Shown piece after piece: positions 53,832 to 62,241 of a DNA stretch of 64,000 nt. Both the position numbers and the translations under genes were made by a program. The stretch spans positions 37,185 to 101,184 of the forward strand of contig JBBQSA010000004.1 in NCBI GenBank assembly GCA_038214295.1, read 5' to 3'. Under the pieces are notes generated by a model that saw only the letters and a list, made by a program, of their open reading frames with translations, did no database searches and was not told the DNA's origin. Source of the DNA: SHZI01 sp038214295. GTDB taxonomy: Bacteria; Pseudomonadota; Gammaproteobacteria; Steroidobacterales; GCA-2729495. Numbering within the stretch: the first letter of the stretch is position 1; the number at the start of each line of letters is the position of its first letter.

Positions 53832-53883
53832 CGGAGTGTCCTTTGCTTATTAGTCGTGGATGGTCTGAATGCCTTAGGCGGGT

Positions 53884-53911
53884 ATTGTACAGCCCGATGG
53901 CCCGCCGTCAT
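53884..53911 (-). promoter_or_regulatory. Candidate promoter of the peroxiredoxin gene
   Basis: On the minus strand ATGACG (53911-53906) is followed after 16 bases by TACAAT (53889-53884). The -10 matches five of six; the -35 four of six. It overlaps the end of the TRAP permease gene region. Confidence 0.4.
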
Positions 53912-53912
53912 C

Positions 53913-55187
53913 TCACCCCGGCCGCGCGAGGAGGAACAGGGAAAGCTGCGGCACATAGGTGACGACGATCAGGCCGGCCAGCAGCAACGCAATAAAGGGC
54001 AGAACCGCCCGGCAAATCGTCCAGAAGTCTTCCCGGAAGGCGATGGTGGCTACAATGAGGTTGAGCCCCATGGGTGGCGTCAGGTAGCCGAGTTCCAGGT
54101 TCACGGTCATGAGTATGCCGAGATGCACCGGGTCGATTCCCTGGGCAACGGCCAGTGGCTTCAGGAGCGGAGCCAGGATCAGGATTGCCGACCCGATGTC
54201 GACCAGGCACCCGACGAGCAGCAGGAGCACATTCGTAAAGAGGAGGAATGTCCCGGGACCGTCGATGGCCGACGCCAGACCGGCGACGAGCGACTCGGGC
54301 ACCTGCTCGTAGGTCAGGAAGACATTCAGGCTCAGCGCGAGCATCAGGACCGGGAAAAGCGCCCCGAGCAGCTGGACAGTTTCGATGACCACGGCATGGA
54401 GGTCGCGGATACCCAACCGGCGATGGACCAGGGTTTCCACCAGCACGGCGTAGACAACCGCCACACCCGCGGATTCGGTCGCTGTGAAATAGCCGGAGTA
54501 GATTCCGCCGAGGATCAGTACCGGCATCAACAGCGACCACGCCCCGCTCCGGATCGCCGCGCCGATTTCGGCCACGTCCCAGCCCGCGCCACGGAGGCGC
54601 CAGTGCCGGGTAATCGAATAGCCCGCCAGGAGGATGATCAGCAGCAGTCCTGGCCCGATGCCGGCGAGGAACAGTTCCGTCACAGACGTCTGCGTCATCA
54701 CCCCGTAGAGGATCAGCGGAATACTGGGCGGGATGATGATCCCGAGGGTGCCGCCCGCGCACAGCAAGCCCACGGCGAACGCTCGCGGGTAGCCGGCCTG
54801 CACCAGCGCGGGGTACATCACGGGGCCAATTGCCAGCAGCGTGACGGTGCCCGAACCTGACACGGCGGCAAAGAGCGCGCAGCTGATGACAGCCGCGATC
54901 GCCAGTCCCGCGGGAACCGGCGCGGCCAGGGCCTTGCTGACCCGGATCAGCCGCTCGGCCATCGCGCCGCGCGACATCAGGTTGCCAGCGAGGATGTACA
55001 GCGGGATCGAGAGCAGCAGCTCGCGATTCGCCGCCTCCCAGGCATCCACCACGATCCAGCCGACGTTCCCGTGGCTGATCAGTGCGTAGCAAAATGCCGT
55101 CGCTGCGCCCAGGATGACGACCACCGGCTGGCGCAGTGCCAGCAGTGCCAGGACGAGGCCGATGAGCAGTAGCGCCGTCACGGTCAC
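53913..55187 (-). CDS. dctM: TRAP transporter large permease (DctM)
   Basis: 424-residue, about 12-helix subunit that drives sodium-coupled uptake in tripartite TRAP systems. Family features include PLYILAGNLMSRG, AVSGSGTVTLLAIGPVM, GGTLGIIIPPSIPLILYG and LEGYLTPPMGLN-like ELGYLTPPMGLN. GTG 55187 overlaps the dctQ stop (GTGA). Another frame through the same DNA is a shadow. Confidence 0.94.
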   Translation of the reverse strand: MTVTALLLIGLVLALLALRQPVVVILGAATAFCYALISHGNVGWIVVDAWEAANRELLLSIPLYILAGNLMSRGAMAERLIRVSKALAAPVPAGLAIAAVISCALFAAVSGSGTVTLLAIGPVMYPALVQAGYPRAFAVGLLCAGGTLGIIIPPSIPLILYGVMTQTSVTELFLAGIGPGLLLIILLAGYSITRHWRLRGAGWDVAEIGAAIRSGAWSLLMPVLILGGIYSGYFTATESAGVAVVYAVLVETLVHRRLGIRDLHAVVIETVQLLGALFPVLMLALSLNVFLTYEQVPESLVAGLASAIDGPGTFLLFTNVLLLLVGCLVDIGSAILILAPLLKPLAVAQGIDPVHLGILMTVNLELGYLTPPMGLNLIVATIAFREDFWTICRAVLPFIALLLAGLIVVTYVPQLSLFLLARPG

Positions 55188-55711
55188 GATGGCCCCGGGG
55201 TCCCGGGGTTGGCCGGCGACGTTGCTGCTTGCCGCGGCCGCAGGGCCGGCCAGGCCGAATAGATCAGGTGCCTGACCGCGCCCGCGGCAGAGACGGCCGG
55301 AATCAGTGCCTGCAGTGGCCACACGAGGTTACCGAGCACCGGGGCCCTTTCGCCCAGTTCGCGGGTCTCGGCCACGACCAGGGCACCCACGATGGCAAAG
55401 GCAGCGAAGAACAGGCCGGTGACGCCTTCCTGGAGGCGCCCCAGAACCCCGTCCCAGGCACGGGGTAACCAGCCGTCGGCAAACCGGGGGCGCAGGTGCG
55501 CGCCTGCTGCCGATGTGATGCCGATGCCCAGCAGCACGACGACCAGGTTGGCGTACACGCCGACTTGCATCGCCCAGTGCAGGCCGGTGCCGGTGACTTC
55601 CCGGCTTGCCACGTCCAGAAAGACGACGCCGATCAGCACGAGGAACGCAAGGAACGCGCCCAGGCGCTCTAACCCGGACAGTATCTTCAGCAGCCGCTCC
55701 GCGGTCCTCAT
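55184..55711 (-). CDS. dctQ: TRAP transporter small permease (DctQ)
   Basis: 175 residues, four hydrophobic segments, with the DctQ-type opening LGAFLAFLVLIGVVFLDVASREVTG. It pairs with DctM. No periplasmic binding protein DctP gene is adjacent or elsewhere in the window, so the substrate cannot be guessed from it. First gene of the two-gene operon; divergent from the aldehyde dehydrogenase. Confidence 0.9.
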   Translation of the reverse strand: MRTAERLLKILSGLERLGAFLAFLVLIGVVFLDVASREVTGTGLHWAMQVGVYANLVVVLLGIGITSAAGAHLRPRFADGWLPRAWDGVLGRLQEGVTGLFFAAFAIVGALVVAETRELGERAPVLGNLVWPLQALIPAVSAAGAVRHLIYSAWPALRPRQAATSPANPGTPGPS

Positions 55712-55810
55712 GGCGCAATTCCCGTGATTCCGGCCGGCAGACCGCTTGATGCCTTGCCTGTGGCCCGGCCCGGCAATTATGCTGACTGGCTTAGCCCCCG
55801 GAGATTATCC

Positions 55811-57319
55811 ATGAGCGCCGCCGCACAGAACACTACCCCAAGTCCCGAGGCACGCGCCTTTCTTGGTCGTGACCACCGCCTGCTGATCGGCGGCGAGTGG
55901 GTGGCCTCCTCCACCAGGGAGATGATCGACGTTTTCGATCCGGCAACTGAGTCGCGGCTCGCCCGGGTCGCCGCCGGTGGCAAGGACGATATCGACCGGG
56001 CTGTTGCCGCAGCCCGCAAGGCTTTTCGCGGCGAGTGGTCAAAGCTGACGTCCTACGAGCGCACAAAGCTCATCTGGAAGCTGGCCGACGAGCTCGAAGC
56101 CAACCTGGCCCTGGCCAGCGAGCTCGAGACGCTGGACAACGGCATGCCGCGCATGGTCGCCCAGTTCTCCATCGCCTCGTTTGGCTGTGACTTCCTGCGT
56201 TACTACGCCGGCTGGGCCACGAAAATCACCGGTGACACGATCCCGGTGTCCCCGGGGGGTGTCCGCAACGGTGAGTCCCTCACCTACACCCGCCGCGAGC
56301 CGATCGGCGTGGTCGGGGCCATCATTCCCTGGAATGCGCCATTGATCATGGCCACGCTGAAGCTTGGCCCCGCCCTGGCAGCCGGCTGCACGGTCGTCCT
56401 CAAGCCCGCCGAACAGACGCCGCTCACGGCGCTGTTCCTGGGTGAACTCATCAAGCGGGTCGGGTTCCCGGCTGGGGTCATCAACATCGTTCCCGGTCTT
56501 GGCGAGACGGCCGGTGCCGCCCTTGCCGCTCATCCCGACGTGGACAAGATCGCGTTCACGGGCTCGACGGAGGTTGGCAAGAAGATCATTCAGGCGGCAG
56601 CAGGCAATCTGAAGCGCGTGACACTCGAGCTGGGCGGCAAGTCACCGATGGTGGTGTTTCCCGACGCTGACCTGGACCGCGTAATTCCCGGCGTAACGCG
56701 CGGCGCTTTTTTTCTCCAGGGCCAGAATTGCATGGCCGGAACGCGGCTGTTCGTGCACCAGGACATTTTCGACAAGGTCATCAGCCGCGTCGGAGACATG
56801 GCCAACCAGTTCCGTATCGGCCCGGGGATGAATCCTGAAAATGATCTTGGTCCGCTGATTTCAGCCGAGCAGCGCGAACGCGTGATGGGCTTCGTGGCGT
56901 CAGGCAAGAAGTCCGGCGCGGAACTGGTCTGCGGTGGCGACGCGCTGCCCGGCCCGGGGTTTTTCGTCAAGCCGACGTTGTTCAGCAAGACCAACATGGA
57001 CATGCAGATCGCCCGGGAAGAAATTTTCGGGCCGGTACTGTGCGCCCAGTCCTTCAGCGATTCGGACCTGCAGAAGGTGGCGGACGAGGCCAACAAGAGC
57101 GTCTACGGCCTTTCCGGCAGTGTGTGGACCCGTGATATCTCGGCAGCGCACAAGTTGGCGGCCCTGATCGACGCCGGGCAGGTCAGCATCAACTGTCATG
57201 CCGCTGTTGATCCGGCGATACCCTTCGGCGGCAACAAGCAGTCGGGCTGGGGTCGTGAGTTTGGCCGCGAGGGACTCGACCCCTACCTGAAGACCAAGGC
57301 GACGACCGTCATCTACTGA
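55811..57319 (+). CDS. NAD(P)-dependent aldehyde dehydrogenase
   Basis: 502-residue ALDH-family enzyme oxidising an aldehyde to an acid. The catalytic Cys307 is in GQNCMAG, the general base Glu273 in LELGGKSP, and the cofactor site in FTGSTEVGKKI. IPWNAPL and PFGGNKQSGWGRE are also typical. ATG 55811 is chosen since the conserved chain starts there. Located between the TRAP and cytochrome/SDR genes; the true substrate is unknown. Confidence 0.93.
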   Translation: MSAAAQNTTPSPEARAFLGRDHRLLIGGEWVASSTREMIDVFDPATESRLARVAAGGKDDIDRAVAAARKAFRGEWSKLTSYERTKLIWKLADELEANLALASELETLDNGMPRMVAQFSIASFGCDFLRYYAGWATKITGDTIPVSPGGVRNGESLTYTRREPIGVVGAIIPWNAPLIMATLKLGPALAAGCTVVLKPAEQTPLTALFLGELIKRVGFPAGVINIVPGLGETAGAALAAHPDVDKIAFTGSTEVGKKIIQAAAGNLKRVTLELGGKSPMVVFPDADLDRVIPGVTRGAFFLQGQNCMAGTRLFVHQDIFDKVISRVGDMANQFRIGPGMNPENDLGPLISAEQRERVMGFVASGKKSGAELVCGGDALPGPGFFVKPTLFSKTNMDMQIAREEIFGPVLCAQSFSDSDLQKVADEANKSVYGLSGSVWTRDISAAHKLAALIDAGQVSINCHAAVDPAIPFGGNKQSGWGREFGREGLDPYLKTKATTVIY

Positions 57320-57366
57320 GCACCGCGACGGCGCCTCTGGACCTGGCAGAGGGACGGGCCGGGGGC

Positions 57367-58098
57367 CTACCAGGCTACCGGCTGGCCGAAGCGGTCGATG
57401 AACTGGCCACTGTGCGTGCTCGTGAGACCGTCGAAGGTCACGAGCTGGGCCCGCACGCTGTCGTCCGGGGCGATCTCGGCGCCCTCGCCTCCCAGCTCCG
57501 TCTGGCACCATCCGGGCGCCATCGCGACGACGATCAGGTCGCGCCATTCGTTCGCGATGCTCCTGGTCAGCATGTTGAGGCCGGCCTTGCTGGTGCGATA
57601 GGCGTGCGACTGTCCCATGCGATTGTTGGCGATTGAACCCAGATCGCTCGACAGCATGATCACGACCGGCCGGGGCGCCAGGCGGAGATTCGGCGCCAGC
57701 GCCACGGTCAGCCGGAATGGCGCGAGCAAATTGACCTCCAGAATGTCCCGCCAGATTGCGTAATCCATCTGCGCGAGACTCTGGTAACGCATCCCGCCGG
57801 GCGATCCCTCCGGACCGAAGGTCCCGGCATTGTTGATGAGCATGTCGAGCGGCGTGCCGCGCAGCTCGACAGCCAGGGCCAGGACATCCGCTTCGCTCGT
57901 CACTTCCAGCTTCAGTATCCGAACACGGGCACCCGGAGCGCGCGCCAGGGCCTGCAGATCCGCGGCGCGCTCTGGATCCCGGGCGGCTGCAAGCACACGC
58001 CAGCCACTGGCCGCCATCTGGCGGCAGTACTCCAGGCCAAGCCCGCGACTCGCGCCCGTGACCAGTACCGTGCCACGGCCCGGCTCAGCGCCGCTCAT
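57367..58098 (-). CDS. Short-chain dehydrogenase/reductase
   Basis: 243-residue classical SDR with cofactor motif TGASRGLG, NNAGTFG, and the catalytic Ser plus YRTSK (in SHAYRTSKAG). The segment AARDPERAADL suggests an NADP preference (basic residues after beta 2). It overlaps the end of the cytochrome c gene by 4 bases, so it is the last gene of a b561-cytochrome c-SDR operon. Substrate unknown. Confidence 0.88.
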   Translation of the reverse strand: MSGAEPGRGTVLVTGASRGLGLEYCRQMAASGWRVLAAARDPERAADLQALARAPGARVRILKLEVTSEADVLALAVELRGTPLDMLINNAGTFGPEGSPGGMRYQSLAQMDYAIWRDILEVNLLAPFRLTVALAPNLRLAPRPVVIMLSSDLGSIANNRMGQSHAYRTSKAGLNMLTRSIANEWRDLIVVAMAPGWCQTELGGEGAEIAPDDSVRAQLVTFDGLTSTHSGQFIDRFGQPVAW

Positions 58099-58616
58099 CG
58101 CGTGGCCTCTAGCAGGGTCGCAATGACCCGTTGCCGCTGGTCAGCGTTCGTGATGGGAGCGAGGCGCATGCGGTTCCCCGGCACGTAGTGGTGCGGGTCA
58201 GACAGGAAGGAATCGAGGGTCTCCGGCGTCCAGATCACCCCATTGTCCCGGGCCTCGAGGAAGCCCCTGGAGTAGGCAAAGCCGCTGACGACGCCCGCGG
58301 GCCGGCCGACGATCCGGTGCAGGTTCGGGCCGACGCGATGGCCTTCACCCGCCTGGAGGGTATGGCAGAAGCGGCACCAGAGGAAATCCTGCTGCCGGAG
58401 TTGCCGCTCGCCGGGCGAAACCACGGGGACCGGTAAGGCGTAGTAGTCCGGAAGCTCCGTCCCGGCGAGGAGCGCAGCCACTTGCGCCTCTGGAACCGAG
58501 TAAGTCCGTGTGTATGGAATGACCCCGAATACCTGGAAAGGCAGATAGACGGCCACCGCCAGAAGAGCCAGGAGTATCCCCGCGTGGAGAGCGTGTCGGA
58601 CTGGTGATACGGTCAT
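58095..58616 (-). CDS. Membrane-anchored class I cytochrome c
   Basis: 173 residues. An uncleaved or signal-type hydrophobic segment (residues about 10-32) is followed by a periplasmic domain with one heme site, CRFCH (Cys81, Cys84, His85), and the probable axial Met150 in PGNRMRLAP. RVGPNLHRIVGRPAG is typical of class I cytochromes. It needs the Ccm system encoded at 9.9-16.7 kb for maturation. It lies 35 bases after the b561 gene. Confidence 0.9.
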   Translation of the reverse strand: MTVSPVRHALHAGILLALLAVAVYLPFQVFGVIPYTRTYSVPEAQVAALLAGTELPDYYALPVPVVSPGERQLRQQDFLWCRFCHTLQAGEGHRVGPNLHRIVGRPAGVVSGFAYSRGFLEARDNGVIWTPETLDSFLSDPHHYVPGNRMRLAPITNADQRQRVIATLLEATR

Positions 58617-58651
58617 TGGCGTTGCCTTCGGCAGTTGCGCGATTCAGGTCG

Positions 58652-59209
58652 TCAAACCCGGGAGCCGGGCAGCAGGCGCAACAGGCCTGCGCGGTACCGG
58701 ACGTGCTGATAGAGGCCGACGACGAGCCACAAAGCGACCAGCCCGAGATAATAGAAACCGAAAGCACTGTGAAAGTAGCCGCCAAAGACGCGCAGCGGGT
58801 AACTCTCGGCGATGAGCAGCGGGAGATGCACCCCGTAAAGCGACACCGGCTGCCCGTCGGCATAGGCGTAGACCGCGCCCACCATTGCTGTCACAAAAAA
58901 AGTGAGTAGTAGCGCCAGGAGAATCGCCCGGCTGAAGGCAAACGCCGCGGGGGGCAGTCCCGGTGGCGGCCCTGGCTTGGGCGCAATAATCCACCAGTAA
59001 AGGCGGATGCTGACTAGCACCCAGACCGACAGGCCGAGCGTGTAATGGAAAGCCCGCAGCACCAGGCGGGCGTCCGGTGGCTCCAGGGGCGTAGTCGGTA
59101 TGGTGATGGTGTCGTAGAAAAGGTAGGTGAAGATCGCAAATATCAACGCGCCAAGAACGGTCGATACCCCGTCCTGCCGCCCGGCAGCCATGCGCTCGGT
59201 CATCGTCAT
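58652..59209 (-). CDS. Cytochrome b561-type membrane protein
   Basis: 185-residue, four-helix di-heme b-type cytochrome. Candidate heme ligands are His55 (RAFHYTLGL), His128 (YGVHLPLL), His147 (GYFHSAFG) and His169 (LYQHVRY). It should move electrons between quinone and the cytochrome c of the next gene. ATG 59209 begins the conserved part; the longer frame upstream crosses the IclR promoter region and is rejected. Confidence 0.85.
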   Translation of the reverse strand: MTMTERMAAGRQDGVSTVLGALIFAIFTYLFYDTITIPTTPLEPPDARLVLRAFHYTLGLSVWVLVSIRLYWWIIAPKPGPPPGLPPAAFAFSRAILLALLLTFFVTAMVGAVYAYADGQPVSLYGVHLPLLIAESYPLRVFGGYFHSAFGFYYLGLVALWLVVGLYQHVRYRAGLLRLLPGSRV

Positions 59210-59335
59210 TGCTCTCCACCCTGCCCGGCCGTGTTTCGTAACCGTATGTAACAATTCTCGCTTGCTATTGGTTTTCAGGGTCCCAGTGACTACCATCGTC
59301 CGCCTGTTGGTCAGGTCTGGGAAGCTGAGAACCCG

Positions 59336-60163
59336 ATGACATCCACCCGCCCCATCCGCGCCCTTCTTCGTGGCCTCGAAGTCCTGCACGTGCTGAATCA
59401 GCACAACGGGGCAACCGTTTCCGAGGTCGCCACCGCGATCGACCTGCCGCGCACGACAACCTACCGGATTCTCGAGACGCTGTGCCATGCAGGGTATGCC
59501 TATCGTGCCGCCAGTGACGAGCGCTATCGCCTGACCATCCTGGTTCGTGGCTTGTCCGACGGTTTCGATGATGAAGCCTGGGTGACGCAGATCGCCCGCC
59601 CCTACATGTACGAGCTGTGCAACGAACTCGTCTGGTCCATCGCCATCGCGACGCTGTCGGGCTCGACCATGCTGGTGCGCCAGACGACCGACCACCGCAG
59701 TCCGCTCGCTGTCGAGAAACGTGGCCCGGGCTTCCGGGTTGCGATCCTGGGCTCGGCCTCCGGCATTGCCTACCTGGCCTGGTGCTCAGCGGAGCAGCGT
59801 GAAGCCCTGCTGGACTTGCTGGCCAAGTCCAGGAAGGTCGAGGACCAGCCGGCGGCCAACCGCAAGAAAGTCGCGGATCTGATGCTGGAGACCCGCAAAC
59901 GCGGCTACGCCGTGTGGCGCCGTCCGCGCCGGGTATCCGACGAACTCAGCCTATCGGTGCCAATCCTCGCTGGCGAGCGGCTGCTAGCGTCCCTGACCAT
60001 TCGCTTTTCGAGCACGGCAGTTCCCGAGGTCGAGGCCATTCAGCGCTTCGTGCCACGGCTGCAGTCCACGGCCCAGCGGATTGGTGCGGACTTCCTGTCC
60101 CAGGGCGAGGATCAGGCCCTCTCGATCGCCACCGACAATCCGCCGGGCAGCGCCGACGCCTGA
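59336..60163 (+). CDS. IclR-family transcriptional regulator
   Basis: 275 residues. The N-terminal winged helix-turn-helix (ALLRGLEVLHVLNQHNGATV to TTTYRILETLCHAGY, residues about 8-60) is followed by the IclR ligand-binding domain (RGPGFRVAILGSASGIAYLA, SDELSLSVPIL). This resembles MhpR-type regulators of aromatic acid catabolism. It is divergent from the cytochrome operon and convergent with hyuB, so the b561-c-SDR operon is the most likely target. Confidence 0.9.
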   Translation: MTSTRPIRALLRGLEVLHVLNQHNGATVSEVATAIDLPRTTTYRILETLCHAGYAYRAASDERYRLTILVRGLSDGFDDEAWVTQIARPYMYELCNELVWSIAIATLSGSTMLVRQTTDHRSPLAVEKRGPGFRVAILGSASGIAYLAWCSAEQREALLDLLAKSRKVEDQPAANRKKVADLMLETRKRGYAVWRRPRRVSDELSLSVPILAGERLLASLTIRFSSTAVPEVEAIQRFVPRLQSTAQRIGADFLSQGEDQALSIATDNPPGSADA

Positions 60164-60191
60164 TCGGCCGCGAGGCCTCCTCAAACGAACA

Positions 60192-60225
60192 AGGCCCTGG
60201 CGCACCGGTTGGTGCGCCAGGGCCT
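60192..60225. terminator. Bidirectional stem-loop terminator between the IclR gene and hyuB
   Basis: A perfect 15-bp stem (60192-60206 with 60211-60225) closed by a GGTT tetraloop, about 80% GC. CTTTC follows on the plus strand and TTGTTCG on the minus strand, so U-tracts are modest. It lies between the two convergent stops. Confidence 0.8.
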
Positions 60226-60263
60226 CTTTCGTGGCGCTGCGCGTCGATTGCTGCGGGCAGGCC

Positions 60264-60280
60264 GGTGGCCTTAGGCCACC
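60264..60280 (-). other. Hairpin with the hyuB stop codon in its loop
   Basis: GGTGGCC-TTA-GGCCACC is a perfect 7-bp inverted repeat whose 3-base loop is the TAA stop of hyuB read on the minus strand. It may stabilise the 3' end of the message. Confidence 0.5.
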
Positions 60281-62193
60281 TTCCGCGCCGGCTTCTTCCC
60301 GCCGGATACCTTGGCCGCCGGTGCTTGTTTCACCCAGGTCTGGAACACCGGGGTCTTCGGCGGCTCCATGCCGGTTTCCTTCTTGCAGGCCTTCTTCAGT
60401 TCGGGAATCGTACCGCCGAAGTCGAACAGCTTGGTCTTGCCGCGCTTCTTCGCCATCTTGGCCCGAAGCGCCACCGTGGCCTTCTCGTCGAGAGCGGCGT
60501 TCGGCTTGATGACCACGCCATAGCGCTTGGCACCCTCGCGGGTAACCAGCCCTGCGTCGACGTCAAAGACCACCTTTTCCGCAGGCCGCTTCAGCGGGTC
60601 GCCCCAGCCGCCGCCGCCCCAAGTGTCGAAATACAGCAGGTCGCCCTCAGCTACGACCACCCGGTCGCACTTGGACGGCAGGAGTTCCTTCTTGCCGTTC
60701 TTGCGGACGAGCGTCTTGCGGCTGCGGGCACCAGGCAGGCCGCCGTTGACACCCCACGGGTAGGTCAGCCAGCGATCATCGTGGATCGAGATCTGGCCGG
60801 GCTCCAGGAACCGGTAGGCCACACGCAGCGCATTGCCACCGCGATTAAGGCCGGCACCGCCTGAGTCAGCCAGGGTCTCGTAGGCCTCGATGCGCAGCGG
60901 GAAGTAGCTCTCGAGGAATTCGTTCGGGACATTCGTGAAATTGGGCCACAGCGAGTGGCCATCAGGACCGTCACCAAACGGCTTACCGGGGATGCCGCCA
61001 AAGCCGATGCTGTACAGCTGGTACCACTCCCCGGTCTTCCGATAGCCGGAGTACATGAAGTGGGGGCTGTCCGAGAAACCGGCCGCGCACAGGAAGTCGG
61101 GATTCCCCTGGCCGAGCAGGCCACCGAGGATGTCGAAGATTCGCCCGAGCGCGTGCGTCCGGCAGGAAAGAGCGGCCGGGAAGCGCGGCTTCAGGAGGGA
61201 ACCCTCGGGGATCCGCACTTCCATGAGGTCATAGAAGCCGTCGTTGAATATGATCTGCGGGTCGAACACCATGATCATGTACACGCCACAGAACATCTTG
61301 AACATCTCCTCGTTGAGGTAGAAGTTCACGGAGCCCGTGGACTGGGGATCGGTGCCATCGAAGTCGAAGATGACCTTCTCGCCCTCGCGCCACATGGCGC
61401 ACTTGATCTTGTAAGGGCCCATGCCCATGCCGTCGTCGCAGAGGTAGTCCTCGAAGTACTGCTTCTTGGCCGGCACCGCGTCCTTGATCAGCTTGGTCAT
61501 CGCCCGCTTGTTGCGATCGAGCAGCTCCTCAAGGGCCGAATAGAAGGTGTCATCGCCGAACCGGGTCGACATCTCGATGACGCGCTTCTCGGCAGTGCGG
61601 ATGGCGGCGACGATGGCGTAGAAGTCGCTGCGGTTCCACTGCGGCATGCGGCAGTTGTGCAGGATGACCTCGAGAATGTCCTCCTGCAGGACATCCTTCT
61701 TGAAGATCTTGATGGGCGGCACCCGGATGCCTTCCTCGAAGATCGACTGGGCGTCTGTTGGCAGGCTGCCCGGAACCTTGCCGCCGATATCCGTCATGTG
61801 GCCGAACATGGCCGCATAGGAGATCAGCCGACCGTCCTTGAATATGGGCCGGAGCAGGAGCCAGTCGTTGGAGTGGCTGACCGCACCGTTACAGGTGTAG
61901 GGGTCGGTCGTGAGGAACATGTCGCCCTCTTCGATCGTCCCGTGGTAGGCCGCCTTGAACCCATAGATGAAGCTGCCGAACTGCCCGACGACCATCTTGC
62001 CGTCGAGGTTGGCAATCATCGGGAACTCATCGTGCTGCTCGCGAATACCCGGCGACATCGCGGTGCGGAACAGTACCGCGTCCATCTCGAAGCGTGCGTT
62101 CAGCATCGCGTTCTCGATGATATCGAGGGTGATCGGGTCGATCTTGACCCGCTTGAACGGCCGGGGGCGCGTCTCAACAATCTTGGCTGGCAT
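60271..62193 (-). CDS. Hydantoinase B/oxoprolinase family protein
   Basis: 640-residue HyuB-type subunit that works with the HyuA partner encoded just upstream in ATP-dependent ring opening (hydantoin, oxoproline) or carboxylation (acetone, acetophenone carboxylase). Family marks include SPGIREQHDEF, FLTTDPYTCNGAVSHSND, MFGHMTDIGG and DFDGTDPQSTGSVNFYL, and DTWGGGGWGDPL near the C terminus. An extra basic tail of about 20 residues (VKQAPAAKVSGGKKPARKVA) follows the conserved part. Substrate not assignable. Confidence 0.9.
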   Translation of the reverse strand: MPAKIVETRPRPFKRVKIDPITLDIIENAMLNARFEMDAVLFRTAMSPGIREQHDEFPMIANLDGKMVVGQFGSFIYGFKAAYHGTIEEGDMFLTTDPYTCNGAVSHSNDWLLLRPIFKDGRLISYAAMFGHMTDIGGKVPGSLPTDAQSIFEEGIRVPPIKIFKKDVLQEDILEVILHNCRMPQWNRSDFYAIVAAIRTAEKRVIEMSTRFGDDTFYSALEELLDRNKRAMTKLIKDAVPAKKQYFEDYLCDDGMGMGPYKIKCAMWREGEKVIFDFDGTDPQSTGSVNFYLNEEMFKMFCGVYMIMVFDPQIIFNDGFYDLMEVRIPEGSLLKPRFPAALSCRTHALGRIFDILGGLLGQGNPDFLCAAGFSDSPHFMYSGYRKTGEWYQLYSIGFGGIPGKPFGDGPDGHSLWPNFTNVPNEFLESYFPLRIEAYETLADSGGAGLNRGGNALRVAYRFLEPGQISIHDDRWLTYPWGVNGGLPGARSRKTLVRKNGKKELLPSKCDRVVVAEGDLLYFDTWGGGGWGDPLKRPAEKVVFDVDAGLVTREGAKRYGVVIKPNAALDEKATVALRAKMAKKRGKTKLFDFGGTIPELKKACKKETGMEPPKTPVFQTWVKQAPAAKVSGGKKPARKVA

Positions 62194-62241
62194 TTGCTTG
62201 CTCCTGAATTCTGTAGCTGGGCTGACCGGATGCTGCCTGCA

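Noticed and set aside
53908..55092. 394-codon minus-strand open frame overlapping dctM
   Set aside because: Same DNA in another frame; DctM has the membrane pattern and family motifs, this frame is Arg/Gly-rich without either.
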